The notes: generated from the sequence alone by a model not told the origin. 39,681 bases of DNA from Actinomycetota bacterium (GCA_009702455.1 WLIA01000009.1:1-39681); one strand, 5' to 3'. Counted from the first letter of the stretch, positions 1-9,048 are shown. Translations and numbers: made by a program.

Positions 1-369
1 AGCATTCCGCTGTTCTTCGCCTATGCGGAGTGTCTGAGAGAACTCGGGCGCGACACTGAAGCGAAGAAGTGGGACGACCTAGCATTGCGAGCAGAGAGGC
101 AATTCGAAATGAATAACAAACCAGACGAAGAGAAGTTCGAAGTCATCGAAGAAATCGAGATTCCAAAGCTTTCCGATAAGCCCAAGGCAGATCGTGACAA
201 GCCGGCGGCAGCGGGTTCGCGCCCGTCTCTCGATGAGGTTCGCAAGTCTCGCAACACTTTTGGCGGCGCTGGCCACCAGGGCGGCAACAAGTTTGGCAAC
301 ACCAACAACTCATCGCGTGAAAACAAGGGTGGAGGCCGAGGCAAATTCGGCGGAAACCGTGGGCGATAA
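1..369 (+). CDS. TPR-type conserved protein, C-terminal part (5' truncated by window edge)
   Basis: The frame is open from base 1, so the start lies outside the window; 122 codons and a TAA stop are visible. The first 35 residues look helical (AYAECLRELGRDTEAKKW), as in the last tetratricopeptide helix pair. They are followed by an acidic linker and a disordered Gly/Asn/Arg-rich tail ending in GGNRGR. Position directly upstream of a HAD phosphatase and tlyA matches the slot of M. tuberculosis Rv1691, a TPR-type conserved protein. The assignment is therefore mainly by synteny. The basic Gly-rich tail could bind nucleic acid, but that is inference. The stop overlaps the next gene by 11 bp. Confidence 0.6.
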   Translation, partial: SIPLFFAYAECLRELGRDTEAKKWDDLALRAERQFEMNNKPDEEKFEVIEEIEIPKLSDKPKADRDKPAAAGSRPSLDEVRKSRNTFGGAGHQGGNKFGNTNNSSRENKGGGRGKFGGNRGR

Positions 370-1342
370 GCTCTGGGGCCAATACGACACCCTGCTTGCT
401 GACCTAGACGGAGTCGTTTACGAAGGCTCGCGCGCGATTGCCCATGCGGTTGAGAGTCTCAATGCAATTCAGGCCGATGGAGTAACGGTTGGCTATGTCA
501 CCAACAACTCGTCGCGCACGTCAGAAACCATTTCGCAGCAGCTAAATGGTTTTGGTTTGAACACCGCTGCCGACCAGATAATCGGATCTGCTCAAACCGG
601 CACCGAACTGCTTGCCACAATGGTCGAGCCTGGCTCAAAGATTCTTGTCGTCGGTGGCGAAGGTCTCAGGTCGCGTGTGGCCGCCGCCGGTTTCGTGGTT
701 GTCGATTCGGCAGATGAGAATCCGGCCGGAGTAATTCAAGGGTTCGCGCCCGATGTCGCTTGGCGACACCTGGCCGAGGCCGCTTTTGCAATACAGGGCG
801 GAGCCAAGTGGGTGGCTACAAATTCTGACTGGACACTTCCGCAAGAGCGCGGACTAGCGCCAGGCAACGGCACTCTGGTTTCTGCGGTGCACACTGCTGT
901 TGGCCAACTGCCTGTTGTTGCCGGCAAACCGGAACCAGCAATTTTTCTAACCGCACTCAGGCAGTTCGACTCAAAGTCGGCGCTTTTTGTGGGCGACAGA
1001 ATCGATACAGACATCTCCGGTGCTAATCGGGCAGGGGTCGATTCGGCCCTCGTGATGACCGGAGTCAGCACCAGAAAAGAGCTAATCGGCTCGAAGCCAG
1101 AGGGCAGGCCGCTTTTCATTTTGGGCGATCTCTCTGAACTGCTGAGCAACTATGTTGCGCCAAAGCAGACCAAGCGCGGCTTCTCTTGTGCCAGTGCAGA
1201 GGTCGAGTTGCTTGGTAATCGAGTTATGGTCACCCACGGCGACCCAAAGTCGCTTGATGCGCTAAAGGCAGCCTGCGCCACCATCTGGTCTAGCGACCAG
1301 CCGATTTACGCACTCGACGTCGAAGCTGCGCTATACCAGTAG
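359..1342 (+). CDS. HAD-superfamily phosphatase (class IIA, NagD/glycerol-3-phosphate phosphatase-like)
   Basis: A predicted cytosolic phosphatase of 327 residues. HAD motif I DLDGVVYEG lies near residues 15-23 (nucleophile Asp15, acid/base Asp17). Motif II region VTNNSSR, the GKPEPAIF Lys motif and the GDRIDTDI motif IV follow in order, with the large C2-type cap between them as in the NagD/PGP family. I chose GTG 359 because the HAD core begins 10 residues later. The frame runs open back to 194, but that stretch encodes an atypical Ala/Thr/Arg-rich peptide antisense to family expectation and lies inside the upstream gene. The tail of about 50 residues after the HAD core resembles the GNAT-like extension of Rv1692-type enzymes. 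The substrate (glycerol 3-phosphate or another small sugar phosphate) is inferred from synteny. Confidence 0.85.
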   Translation: MGDKLWGQYDTLLADLDGVVYEGSRAIAHAVESLNAIQADGVTVGYVTNNSSRTSETISQQLNGFGLNTAADQIIGSAQTGTELLATMVEPGSKILVVGGEGLRSRVAAAGFVVVDSADENPAGVIQGFAPDVAWRHLAEAAFAIQGGAKWVATNSDWTLPQERGLAPGNGTLVSAVHTAVGQLPVVAGKPEPAIFLTALRQFDSKSALFVGDRIDTDISGANRAGVDSALVMTGVSTRKELIGSKPEGRPLFILGDLSELLSNYVAPKQTKRGFSCASAEVELLGNRVMVTHGDPKSLDALKAACATIWSSDQPIYALDVEAALYQ

Positions 1343-1373
1343 CCCGTTGGCTGCGCTCATCACCGATCGTTAG

Positions 1374-1401
1374 TGACAGTGGCAAAAGATAGGCTTATAG
1401 A
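1374..1401 (+). promoter_or_regulatory. Possible sigma-A-type promoter before the small ORF and tlyA
   Basis: GTGACA at 1374-1379 and TATAGA at 1396-1401 are separated by 16 bp, in the 69-bp gap after the HAD gene. The predicted start of transcription would lie within a few bases of ATG 1412. That conflicts with use of the AGAGGT ribosome site at 1402-1407, so either the promoter or the leader is misjudged. Confidence 0.3.
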
Positions 1402-1411
1402 AGAGGTAAAC

Positions 1412-1549
1412 ATGTCATCAGAACTTTTAGAACAGATCACGCTCGAGATTGAACGCATAAAGCAGTTGCCGCTCAGCGAGCAGCCGAGCGCATTCGCCGC
1501 ACTGCGCGACCTTCTCGAGACCACTCTCAATTCAGCCGACGGCAACTAG
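1412..1549 (+). CDS. Small conserved-position protein (45 aa) upstream of tlyA
   Basis: An ATG frame of 45 codons, preceded by AGAGGT five bases upstream and ending in TAG directly against the GTG of tlyA (no gap, no overlap). The peptide begins MSSELLEQITLEIERIKQLP and is mostly predicted amphipathic helix with an acidic C-terminal end. M. tuberculosis has a small hypothetical gene (Rv1693) in exactly this slot between the HAD phosphatase and tlyA, which supports a real gene. I recognise no domain and assign no function. Tight coupling to tlyA suggests co-translation. Confidence 0.7.
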   Translation: MSSELLEQITLEIERIKQLPLSEQPSAFAALRDLLETTLNSADGN

Positions 1550-2359
1550 GTGCGCGCCGACATCGCGTTGGTCGAGCGAGGCCTAGCTCGTTCGCGAAAC
1601 CACGCTTCTACACTGATCGAAGCCAAGCGCGTCTTGGTCGAGGGCAAAGAAGTGCGAAAGTCATCGCAGAATGTCGAAGACGATGTTCAAATTGTGGTTC
1701 TTGACGCAATCGAATTCGTGAGCCGAGCCGGGCACAAGTTAGCGCGAGCTCTTGAGCACTTCGCCGAGATCGAAGTTCGCGACAAAAACTGTCTAGACGT
1801 CGGCGCTTCAACCGGCGGCTTCACCGACGTTTTGCTTCGCATGGGTGCCGAACTTGTGGTTGCCGTCGATGTCGGTCACGACCAGATGGTGGCTGAGCTT
1901 TTTGATCACCAGCGGGTCTATGCGCTCGAGGGTTTCAATGCCCGTGACATGTCAATCGATTCACTTCGCTCGGCAACCCGTCTTGACATCGACGAAGATT
2001 TCTTCGACCTCGTGGTTGCCGATGTTTCATTCATTTCGCTGACGCTGGTGCTTGCCGCTATGCGCGAAGTCGCTCCCAGAGCCGAGTTCGTCTTGCTAAT
2101 CAAGCCGCAGTTTGAGGTTGGCAAAGACTCACTTTCGGCCAACGGAATCGTCAACGATCACCGTCTTCGCGCCCAGGCAATCCGGCAGGTTGTCGACTGT
2201 GCAGAAGGTTTGGGCATGGGTGTTCGCGGGTTGGTCAAGTCAGGCCTGCCCGGCACTCACGGAAACGTCGAATACGTTCTGTGGATTAGTTCACAGGAGC
2301 CCAAAAATGGGTCAAAATGGTCAGACCAGATCGAAGCTATCGCGCGGGAGGGCAAGTGA
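1550..2359 (+). CDS. tlyA: TlyA family rRNA (cytidine-2'-O)-methyltransferase
   Basis: Transfers a methyl group from SAM to the 2'-O of cytidines in 16S and 23S rRNA; in mycobacteria this sensitises ribosomes to capreomycin. At 269 residues it has the family length. Residues 1-60 form an S4 RNA-binding domain (VERGLARSR, then LVEGKEV). An FtsJ/RrmJ-type Rossmann domain follows with the SAM loop DVGASTGGFTD at about 83-93, then ADVSFISL and LLIKPQFEVGK. The Lys and Asp needed for the K-D-K-E tetrad are visible. GTG 1550 abuts the previous stop and the N-terminus aligns with the S4 domain. The end overlaps nadK by 4 bp (GTGA). Confidence 0.95.
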   Translation: MRADIALVERGLARSRNHASTLIEAKRVLVEGKEVRKSSQNVEDDVQIVVLDAIEFVSRAGHKLARALEHFAEIEVRDKNCLDVGASTGGFTDVLLRMGAELVVAVDVGHDQMVAELFDHQRVYALEGFNARDMSIDSLRSATRLDIDEDFFDLVVADVSFISLTLVLAAMREVAPRAEFVLLIKPQFEVGKDSLSANGIVNDHRLRAQAIRQVVDCAEGLGMGVRGLVKSGLPGTHGNVEYVLWISSQEPKNGSKWSDQIEAIAREGK

Positions 2360-3285
2360 GTCAGGTTAGGCACATCCTTGTGGTTGCCCATACGGGTCGC
2401 CAGGATGCCGTCGCTGCCGCCCTCGAAACCTGCGAACAACTGCTCGCCTTCGACATTGTTCCGGTGATGACCGCCGACGAGCTGGTTGACTGCCGTGCGC
2501 AAGCCAAGAGCGAGAGTCAGAAAGCGGCCGTAAGCGCGGTTCGCGAATTGGCTTCTGAGTGCCCGCTTGCAGATGTCGAACTGGCAATGGTGCTCGGTGG
2601 CGACGGCACAATCTTGAAGGCCGCAGAAATTGTTCGAGAGGCACAAACGCCTCTTATGGGAATCAACCTCGGCCACGTTGGCTTCTTGGCCGAGAGTGAG
2701 CGCGATGGGCTTCGAGACGCAGTGGCTCGTGCCGCCGCAAAAGATTATTTGGTGAAAGAGCGACTGACCCTAGACGTATCCGTGGTGGTTGCCAACGAAG
2801 TTGTTTTCAGAACCTGGGCGCTCAACGAAGCCACGGTTGAAAAGAGTGCGCGCGAACGCATGCTCGAGGTGGTTGTTGAAGTTGACAGCAGACCACTATC
2901 TAGTTTTGGTTGCGACGGCATCGTGATGTCTACGCCAACCGGTTCTACCGCCTACGCATTCTCTGCGGGTGGGCCTGTGGTTTGGCCCTCGGTTCAGGCT
3001 CTGCTCATGGTGCCGTTGAGTGCGCACGCGCTTTTCGCACGGCCACTGGTTATTAACCCGAACTCAAGCATGGCTGTTGAGGTTTTGCAGCGAAGCGCTG
3101 GCCACGGTGTGCTCTGGTGCGACGGCCGCAGAACTTTCGAGCTGTCGCCGGGCGCACGTGTTGAAGTAAAGAAGTCAGACAAACCGGTTCGCTTGGCGCG
3201 CTTGCATCAGGGGCCTTTCACTGACCGTCTGGTTCGAAAGTTTGGCCTGCCCGTCGATGGCTGGCGGGGTCCTGCTTCGGCATGA
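2356..3285 (+). CDS. nadK: NAD kinase
   Basis: Phosphorylates NAD to NADP in the cytosol; actinobacterial enzymes can use ATP or polyphosphate. The predicted protein has 309 residues. The kinase signature GGDGT lies at residues 81-85 and is followed by the helix ILKAAEIVR. GINLGHVGFLAE and the conserved substrate region SCDGIVM-like FGCDGIVMSTPTGSTAYAFS are also present. I chose GTG 2356, which gives the GTGA overlap with tlyA and has GGGAGGG about 5 bases upstream. Earlier in-frame starts would extend into tlyA without family similarity. It ends in an ATGA overlap with recN, as in the Rv1695-Rv1696 order. Confidence 0.95.
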   Translation: MSQVRHILVVAHTGRQDAVAAALETCEQLLAFDIVPVMTADELVDCRAQAKSESQKAAVSAVRELASECPLADVELAMVLGGDGTILKAAEIVREAQTPLMGINLGHVGFLAESERDGLRDAVARAAAKDYLVKERLTLDVSVVVANEVVFRTWALNEATVEKSARERMLEVVVEVDSRPLSSFGCDGIVMSTPTGSTAYAFSAGGPVVWPSVQALLMVPLSAHALFARPLVINPNSSMAVEVLQRSAGHGVLWCDGRRTFELSPGARVEVKKSDKPVRLARLHQGPFTDRLVRKFGLPVDGWRGPASA

Positions 3286-4955
3286 TCAAAGAGATTTACA
3301 TTCGTGACCTCGGGGTAATTCGTGAGGCGAGGCTCTCGTTCACTGCAGGTCTGAATGTTCTATCTGGTGAAACTGGTGCAGGCAAAACTATGGTTCTCAC
3401 CGCGCTCGGCTTGCTGCTCGGTGGTCGCGCAGATGCAGCCGCGGTTCGCGCCGGCTCTAGTGCACTGCTGGTCGAGGGCCGCTGGTCATCGGTGCCAACC
3501 GAGGTAAAGCAACGCATCGAAGAAGCGGGCTCATCGCTAGATGAAGGCGAGTTGCTGGCAAATCGCTCGGTCTCAATCGAGGGCAAGTCTCGGGCGGCAG
3601 TCGGGGGAGTCTCGATTCCGATTGGCTTGCTTGGTGAACTCGGCGAGCAACTTGTGGTTGTGCACGGTCAGGCAGACCAGCTGCGACTCAAATCGGCTTC
3701 GGCTCAACGCGAGGCACTCGATAGTTTTGCCTCGCTTGGTTCACTGCTCGCAGATTACAGCCAACATTTTCAAGCCTGGCAGCAAGCCAATAAAAACCTC
3801 ACTGACGTTTTGAATAACAAAGAAGCCAATGCGCGCGAGGTTGCAGAACTGCTAGATGACCTAAAAGCCATCGAAGCCGTTTCGCCACGAGCGGGCGAAG
3901 ACCTAGAGCTGCGCGACCTATCCGCAAGAATGTCAAATCTCGAAGCGCTTCGTTCGGCCGCAGCTTCGGCGCACGACGCGCTTTCTTCTGATTCCGACCA
4001 GGTTGATGTGCAGGCATTGCTCGCCGCCGCTCGAAGGTCGCTTGAGAACCAGAGAGCCCTCGATAGCTCGCTCGAAACAATTGCAGAAAAGTTGTCAGAG
4101 GCCTCATTTCAAGTTGCCGAGGTCGCACTCGAACTTTCGAGCTATGTTTCTTCGCTCGAGGCCGACTCGGAGTTGCCGCTCGATGAAGTGCAGCGCAGGC
4201 TGGCCGATCTGAATGCTCTTAATCGACGATTTGGCGGCACTCTCGATGATGTCTTTGCGCATTCGGAGTTTGCCAGCAAGCGCGTGCTCGAACTAGATGA
4301 TTCAGAAGACCGAGTTGCCGCTTTGAAGCTGCAGATAGATAGTGAGCGAGAGGCGCTCGAAGCGCTGGCCGAGCAACTCAGCGCTAAGCGCACCGCAGCT
4401 GCCACGACCCTGGCCAGCGAGGTCAACGTTGAACTAGCCGGCTTGGCTATGGCCGGCGCAGAACTTGTTGTTGAGGTGATTCAGGGCGAAGAGTTTGGCC
4501 CCCACGGGCGCGACCAGGTGACCATCTTGCTCAGAAGTTATCCGGGCGCAGAGCCGAGACCCATTGCCAAGGGCGCGAGTGGCGGTGAGTTGTCGCGCAT
4601 AATGCTCGCCATCGAGGTCGTTCTAGCCAAAGGGGTCGAGCGCCCAACCTTCATTTTCGATGAGGTTGATGCGGGGGTGGGCGGTGCGGCCGCGATTGAA
4701 GTCGGCAGGCGACTTGCCCGACTCAGCAAGCAGGCTCAGGTAATCGTGATTACCCACTTGGCGCAGGTGGCTGCCTTTGCCGATAATCACCAGCGGGTGC
4801 TGAAGACCCAAACCGGCGACATAACAGAGTCAGACGTGTCAGCTCTGGTCGGTCAGGATCGCGAGGCCGAACTAGCCAGAATGCTCTCGGGGTTAGCCGA
4901 TTCATCAACTGCCAGACAACACGCCGCCGAACTCATGTCGCTGGCGAAAGCATAG
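3282..4955 (+). CDS. recN: DNA repair protein RecN (SMC-like ATPase)
   Basis: An SMC-family ATPase that acts early at double-strand breaks, tethering DNA ends. At 557 residues it is of normal size. Walker A GETGAGKT lies at residues 29-36. A central, mainly helical coiled-coil region carries many Glu/Ala/Leu heptads. The ABC signature GASGGELSRIML and Walker B IFDEVDAGVGG lie in the C-terminal half, followed by the H-loop region VITHLAQVAA. The ATG start overlaps the nadK stop (ATGA), indicating translational coupling. All catalytic motifs look intact. Confidence 0.96.
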   Translation: MIKEIYIRDLGVIREARLSFTAGLNVLSGETGAGKTMVLTALGLLLGGRADAAAVRAGSSALLVEGRWSSVPTEVKQRIEEAGSSLDEGELLANRSVSIEGKSRAAVGGVSIPIGLLGELGEQLVVVHGQADQLRLKSASAQREALDSFASLGSLLADYSQHFQAWQQANKNLTDVLNNKEANAREVAELLDDLKAIEAVSPRAGEDLELRDLSARMSNLEALRSAAASAHDALSSDSDQVDVQALLAAARRSLENQRALDSSLETIAEKLSEASFQVAEVALELSSYVSSLEADSELPLDEVQRRLADLNALNRRFGGTLDDVFAHSEFASKRVLELDDSEDRVAALKLQIDSEREALEALAEQLSAKRTAAATTLASEVNVELAGLAMAGAELVVEVIQGEEFGPHGRDQVTILLRSYPGAEPRPIAKGASGGELSRIMLAIEVVLAKGVERPTFIFDEVDAGVGGAAAIEVGRRLARLSKQAQVIVITHLAQVAAFADNHQRVLKTQTGDITESDVSALVGQDREAELARMLSGLADSSTARQHAAELMSLAKA

Positions 4956-4966
4956 AAACTTTCTAG

Positions 4967-4972
4967 TAAACT
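4967..4972 (+). promoter_or_regulatory. Candidate -10 element (TAAACT) for pyrG, near-leaderless
   Basis: TAAACT fits TANNNT and lies 8 nt before ATG 4981 in the 25-bp gap after recN. Transcription from it would begin at or within about 2 nt of the pyrG start. No convincing Shine-Dalgarno sequence precedes that ATG. No clear -35 is visible. Confidence 0.4.
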
Positions 4973-4980
4973 GAAGTTCC

Positions 4981-6657
4981 ATGGCTGAAGCAATGGAACC
5001 CTCAAAAACAAGACACATTTTCGTCACCGGGGGTGTTGCCTCCTCTCTAGGTAAAGGCCTTACCGCCTCAAGCCTCGGAAATCTTCTGAGTGCACGCGGA
5101 CTACACGTAGTCATGCAGAAACTAGACCCATATCTAAACGTTGACCCTGGCACAATGAATCCGTTTCAGCATGGCGAGGTCTTTGTTACAGATGACGGTG
5201 CCGAAACAGATCTAGATATTGGGCACTACGAGCGTTTTCTAGATATCAATCTCACGCAAGCAGCCAACGTAACCACCGGTCAGATTTATTCAACTGTCAT
5301 TCAGCGTGAACGCCGTGGAGAATATCTCGGCGACACCGTGCAGGTAATCCCGCACATCACCGATGAGATTAAACGACGCATGCGTTTGCAAGCTCACGAG
5401 ACTCCAGCGCCAGATGTAATCATCACTGAAATCGGCGGAACGGTCGGAGACATTGAGTCGCAGCCATTCCTCGAGGCTGCACGTCAGGTGCGCCACGAAG
5501 TCGGGCGTGACCATGTCTTCTACGTTCACGTATCACTTGTTCCATACCTCGGCCCATCCGGTGAATTGAAGACCAAACCAACTCAGCACTCGGTTGCAAC
5601 CCTTCGTTCTATTGGTATTCAGCCAGACGCCGTGGTCTGCAGATCAGATCGCCAGTTGCCAGATTCAATCAAGAACAAGATTGCCCTGATGTGCGACATC
5701 GATGTCAAAGCTGTGGTCAACGCGGCCGATGCATCGAGCATCTATGACATCCCAACCGTCTTGCACGAAGAAGGTCTAGATAGTTACATCGTCGAGAAAC
5801 TCGGATTCGAGGCAAAAGAGGTTGACTGGTCGCACTGGGCGCCGGTTCTTCAGGCGGTTCACGATCCAAAGCACGAGATAAAAATCGCGCTGGTCGGCAA
5901 GTACATTGACCTTCCAGATGCTTATCTTTCGGTTACCGAAGCGATTCGCGCCGGTGCGTTTGCAAACCAGGCGAAGGTAAACATCAAGTGGGTTGCCTCT
6001 GATCTTTGCGAGACCGAGGCGGGCGCCCTAGAACAACTCAGCGATGTCGATGCAATTTGCATTCCCGGCGGATTCGGCGTTCGCGGCATCGAAGGAAAAC
6101 TCGGTGCGCTTAAGTTTGCTCGAGAGAACAAGATTCCTACTCTCGGATTGTGCCTCGGATTGCAGTGCATGGTTATCGAATATGCGAGAAACATCGTTGG
6201 GCTTGCGGGGGCGTCGTCAACCGAATTTGATCCGGATGCCAAGTATCCGGTTATCGCTACCATGGCCGAGCAGGTTGACATTTTGGCAGCCGGTGAAATG
6301 GGTGGCACAATGCGACTCGGTTTGTATGAGGCAAAGCTCAAGCCTGGTTCGATAGTTGCCGAAGTTTACGAATCAGAATTGGTTTCTGAGCGTCACCGTC
6401 ACCGCTACGAAGTAAACAACTCTTTCCGCGATCAAATCGCTGCGGCCGGTTTGGTTTTCTCGGGCACTTCACCAGACGACCACCTGGTCGAATACGTTGA
6501 GTTGCCGCGCGAGGTTCACCCTTACTACGTGGCAACCCAGGCACATCCGGAGTTTCGTTCACGACCAACCAAAGCCCACCCGCTATTCAAGGGTCTAGTC
6601 GTGGCCGCTCTCGAGCGACAGATGGCAAGCAGGCTCTTCGAAGCAAATGATGCCTAA
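4981..6657 (+). CDS. pyrG: CTP synthase
   Basis: Makes CTP from UTP, ATP and glutamine, the last step of pyrimidine nucleotide synthesis. The 558 residues show an N-terminal synthetase domain with the P-loop region [10 protein letters not shown] near residue 18. A class I glutamine amidotransferase domain follows, with the nucleophile elbow LGLCLGLQ (Cys391) and the catalytic pair His522 and Glu524 in HPEF. An in-frame ATG at 4993 is an alternative start; neither has a strong ribosome site. I kept 4981 because of the -10 element placed for a leaderless message. The 3' end overlaps the NUDIX gene by 11 bp. Confidence 0.97.
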   Translation: MAEAMEPSKTRHIFVTGGVASSLGKGLTASSLGNLLSARGLHVVMQKLDPYLNVDPGTMNPFQHGEVFVTDDGAETDLDIGHYERFLDINLTQAANVTTGQIYSTVIQRERRGEYLGDTVQVIPHITDEIKRRMRLQAHETPAPDVIITEIGGTVGDIESQPFLEAARQVRHEVGRDHVFYVHVSLVPYLGPSGELKTKPTQHSVATLRSIGIQPDAVVCRSDRQLPDSIKNKIALMCDIDVKAVVNAADASSIYDIPTVLHEEGLDSYIVEKLGFEAKEVDWSHWAPVLQAVHDPKHEIKIALVGKYIDLPDAYLSVTEAIRAGAFANQAKVNIKWVASDLCETEAGALEQLSDVDAICIPGGFGVRGIEGKLGALKFARENKIPTLGLCLGLQCMVIEYARNIVGLAGASSTEFDPDAKYPVIATMAEQVDILAAGEMGGTMRLGLYEAKLKPGSIVAEVYESELVSERHRHRYEVNNSFRDQIAAAGLVFSGTSPDDHLVEYVELPREVHPYYVATQAHPEFRSRPTKAHPLFKGLVVAALERQMASRLFEANDA

Positions 6658-7207
6658 AGATCAACCCTTCGCAGTGAACGTAAGTTCTAGCGATTTGGCC
6701 TTTAGCGGCATGATTTGGAACGTGAGGCGCGAGGCATTTGAGTTTGGCGAGCAAAAGCTCACTCGCGAATTTGTCGAGCATCCGGGTGCCGTTGCGGTAG
6801 TCGCGATTAGCGAGAGCAATCAGGTGCTCCTGATTAGGCAGTATCGACACCCGGTTGGTGAATTTCTCTGGGAGATTCCGGCGGGATTGCTAGATGTAGC
6901 GGGGGAGAGCCACGAGCTTGCGGCTAGACGGGAATTGCTCGAAGAAACCGGCTATGTGGCGCAGAGCCTTGAGCCGCTAATCGAATTCTTTACTACCCCC
7001 GGCGGTAGCAGCGAGAAGATCAGTATTTTCTTGGCACGAAACCTGGTGCTCAGCGAAGATCGACCTGAGGTTCACGGTGAAGAAGTAGACATGCTGGTCG
7101 AATGGGTTGACTTCGAAGAGGCTGTGGCTGCGGTGCTATCGAGTCGAATCAAGAGTCCGAGTGCGGCCGTTGGAATAATGGCAGCCGCCTTAGGCAAGCG
7201 AGCCTAG
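6647..7207 (+). CDS. NUDIX hydrolase, probable ADP-ribose pyrophosphatase
   Basis: Predicted to hydrolyse ADP-ribose to AMP and ribose 5-phosphate. The 186 residues contain a Nudix box from Gly80 to Tyr103. It reads GLLDVAGE, then seven residues, then RELLEETGY. One extra residue separates the first Gly and Glu compared with the textbook box, as in mycobacterial ADPRase (Rv1700), which occupies the same locus between pyrG and xerD. Conserved EFLWEIPAG precedes the box. Two tandem ATGs (6647 and 6650) lie inside the pyrG end; either may be the start. The exact substrate is inferred from synteny and box type. Confidence 0.9.
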   Translation: MMPKDQPFAVNVSSSDLAFSGMIWNVRREAFEFGEQKLTREFVEHPGAVAVVAISESNQVLLIRQYRHPVGEFLWEIPAGLLDVAGESHELAARRELLEETGYVAQSLEPLIEFFTTPGGSSEKISIFLARNLVLSEDRPEVHGEEVDMLVEWVDFEEAVAAVLSSRIKSPSAAVGIMAAALGKRA

Positions 7208-7209
7208 CT

Positions 7210-8133
7210 TTGTCGCTAGAGAGACAGGTTGAGTCTTTTCTCAGACAACTGGCGATTGAGCGCGGATTAGCGAAAAACACCGTTGTCGCCTATCGCCGCG
7301 ATTTGAATATCTATCTCGCATTCCTCGAGCAAAGCCAAACAGCAAGTTTTGCCGATGTCAGTGAGCAGACCGTTGCCAACTATGCCCAATCTTTGGTTCA
7401 AGTTCGTGGCCTGGCTTCTTCAACGGTTGCACGCATGCTCGCAGCGGTTCGCGGACTCCACAAGTATTTGCTAACCGAAAACCAGGTGAGCCAGGACGTT
7501 GCCGCATCTGTGAAGCCGCCAAAGGCAATGCGTCGACTTCCTAAAGCAATATCGGTTGCCGATGTAGAGCGATTGCTCGAAGCTTCGGGTCCGGCAGCCG
7601 AGTCGGTTGATTCGGTTGCATCCATTAGAGTTCGAGATCGCGCGTTGCTCGAGTTGCTTTATGCAACCGGCGCTCGAGTGAGCGAGGTGGTTAACCTTGA
7701 TCTCGATGATCTGGTTGACCCAACGCTGGTTCGGCTTTTCGGCAAGGGGGCCAAGGAGCGCATTGTTCCGGTTGGGGGTTTTGCTCAGCGAGCCCTGCAG
7801 GCCTATCTGGTTCGAATTCGCCCCGCGCTTGCAAAGCTCGGAAGAGGAACCCCAGCGCTGTTTTTGAACCAGCGAGGCGGTCGGTTGAGTCGTCAGAGCG
7901 CTTGGCAGATTATCTCGGATGCCGCTTCGGCTGCCGAACTGCAGGGCGAAATCTCACCCCACACCCTTCGGCACTCGTTTGCAACTCACCTCTTGGAAGG
8001 CGGTGCCGATGTGAGGGTGGTTCAAGAACTGCTCGGCCACTCCTCGGTGGCAACCACCCAGATTTACACCCTCGTCACGGTCGACCGGCTTCGCGAAATC
8101 TACGCCACGGCACATCCGAGAGCCCGCAGATAA
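7210..8133 (+). CDS. xerD: Tyrosine recombinase XerD
   Basis: A site-specific recombinase that, with XerC, resolves chromosome dimers at dif under FtsK control. Its 307 residues are the family length. The N-terminal SAM-like core-binding domain spans about 1-100. The catalytic domain has Arg156 (ATGARVSE), Lys179, His251 and Arg254 (HTLRHSFATH), His277 (LGHSSV) and the nucleophile Tyr286 (TTQIYT). All six catalytic residues are present. The start is TTG 7210, two bases after the NUDIX stop; no other start fits the N-terminus. It sits in the conserved chromosomal slot before parA-scpAB, so it is not a phage integrase. Confidence 0.95.
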   Translation: MSLERQVESFLRQLAIERGLAKNTVVAYRRDLNIYLAFLEQSQTASFADVSEQTVANYAQSLVQVRGLASSTVARMLAAVRGLHKYLLTENQVSQDVAASVKPPKAMRRLPKAISVADVERLLEASGPAAESVDSVASIRVRDRALLELLYATGARVSEVVNLDLDDLVDPTLVRLFGKGAKERIVPVGGFAQRALQAYLVRIRPALAKLGRGTPALFLNQRGGRLSRQSAWQIISDAASAAELQGEISPHTLRHSFATHLLEGGADVRVVQELLGHSSVATTQIYTLVTVDRLREIYATAHPRARR

Positions 8134-8172
8134 GGGCTAAACCGCCCCGATTCGCTCAGCCCGAGGGCTTGG

Positions 8173-8178
8173 TAGACT
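8173..8178 (+). promoter_or_regulatory. Candidate -10 (TAGACT) for the parA-scpA-scpB operon
   Basis: TAGACT fits TANNNT and lies 30 nt before the GTG start of parA in the 75-bp gap after xerD. A good ribosome site GGGAGGA follows at about 8197-8203. A small stem AGCCC-GA-GGGCT just upstream has no T-run and is not a convincing terminator. Confidence 0.35.
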
Positions 8179-8208
8179 TCTAGACGAACTTCACCCGGGA
8201 GGATCTAA

Positions 8209-9048
8209 GTGGCTAAAAAAGTTGTCGAGTCCGACACCCGCTTTGCTGTCCCCAAAAAACTCAGCTCACACGGCCCGGCCCGAATCATTGCGATGTGCAA
8301 TCAAAAAGGTGGCGTTGGCAAGACCACGACCGCTGTCAATCTGGCCGCCGCGCTTGCCGAATACGGTAGAAAAGTTTTGGTTGTCGACTTTGACCCGCAG
8401 GGCGCTCTCAGCACGCACCTCGGCGTTATTGCGGTGCCTGGTGAGATTCCAACTATCTACGACCTCATGAAGGGCACAATCAAGGATCCGCACGAGGTGA
8501 TTCGCCGTTCTCCGGTTGAGAATTTGGATCTGATTCCAGCCAACATTGATCTCTCGGTTGCCGAAATCGAATTGGTCAACGAGGTCGCCAGAGAGAGCAT
8601 TCTGGCCAACATCTTGCGCAAGGTTTCTGACGAATACGACGTCATCATTATCGACTGCCAACCTTCGCTCGGATTGCTGAATGTTAATGCGCTAACCGCG
8701 GCGCACGGCGTTCTGATTCCGATGGCAACAGACTTCTTCGCGCTTCGCGGCGTTGCGCTTTTGAAAGACCAAATCAACAAGGTGCAGGATCGTTTGAACC
8801 CGGCGCTCAAACTTGATGGCATCTTGGTGACCTTGCACGAGCGCACCTTGCACTCAAAAGAGGTGCTCGATCGTTTGCAAGAGGCGTTTGGCAGCTTCGT
8901 TTTCAAGACTCAGGTTTCGCGAGCCGTGAAATTCAAGGATGCGACTGTCGCACAGTTGCCAATCACCGCCTACGCGCCAACCTCAGAAGCCGCCGAAAGC
9001 TACCGTTCGGTGGCTAGAGAACTGATTTCTCGTGGCTGCGCCCGGTAG
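8209..9048 (+). CDS. parA: ParA/Soj-type ATPase next to scpAB
   Basis: A chromosome partitioning-type Walker ATPase of 279 residues. The deviant Walker A KGGVGKT lies at residues 33-39, including the signature Lys33. Walker A' VVDFDPQGALSTHLG and Walker B VIIIDCQPSLGLLN follow. GTG 8209 has GGGAGG about 6 bases upstream and the following 25 residues are a short basic N-terminal extension. In actinobacteria this gene (Rv1708-like) is the non-ori ParA homologue joined to scpA and scpB rather than to parB. A role in condensin loading or segregation is therefore likely but not shown. It overlaps scpA by 17 bp. Confidence 0.9.
   Translation: MAKKVVESDTRFAVPKKLSSHGPARIIAMCNQKGGVGKTTTAVNLAAALAEYGRKVLVVDFDPQGALSTHLGVIAVPGEIPTIYDLMKGTIKDPHEVIRRSPVENLDLIPANIDLSVAEIELVNEVARESILANILRKVSDEYDVIIIDCQPSLGLLNVNALTAAHGVLIPMATDFFALRGVALLKDQINKVQDRLNPALKLDGILVTLHERTLHSKEVLDRLQEAFGSFVFKTQVSRAVKFKDATVAQLPITAYAPTSEAAESYRSVARELISRGCAR

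Noticed and set aside
194-358. Upstream extension of the HAD phosphatase frame to ATG 194
   Set aside because: The extra 55 residues are an Ala/Thr/Arg-rich translation of the upstream gene in another frame and precede the HAD core without similarity to the family.
7210-8133. Tyrosine recombinase as evidence of an integrated element
   Set aside because: Length, catalytic set and synteny with the NUDIX gene and parA-scpAB identify the housekeeping XerD; there are no attachment-like repeats or foreign genes nearby.
8157-8168. AGCCC-GA-GGGCT hairpin after xerD as a terminator
   Set aside because: Loop of only two bases and no T-run follows.
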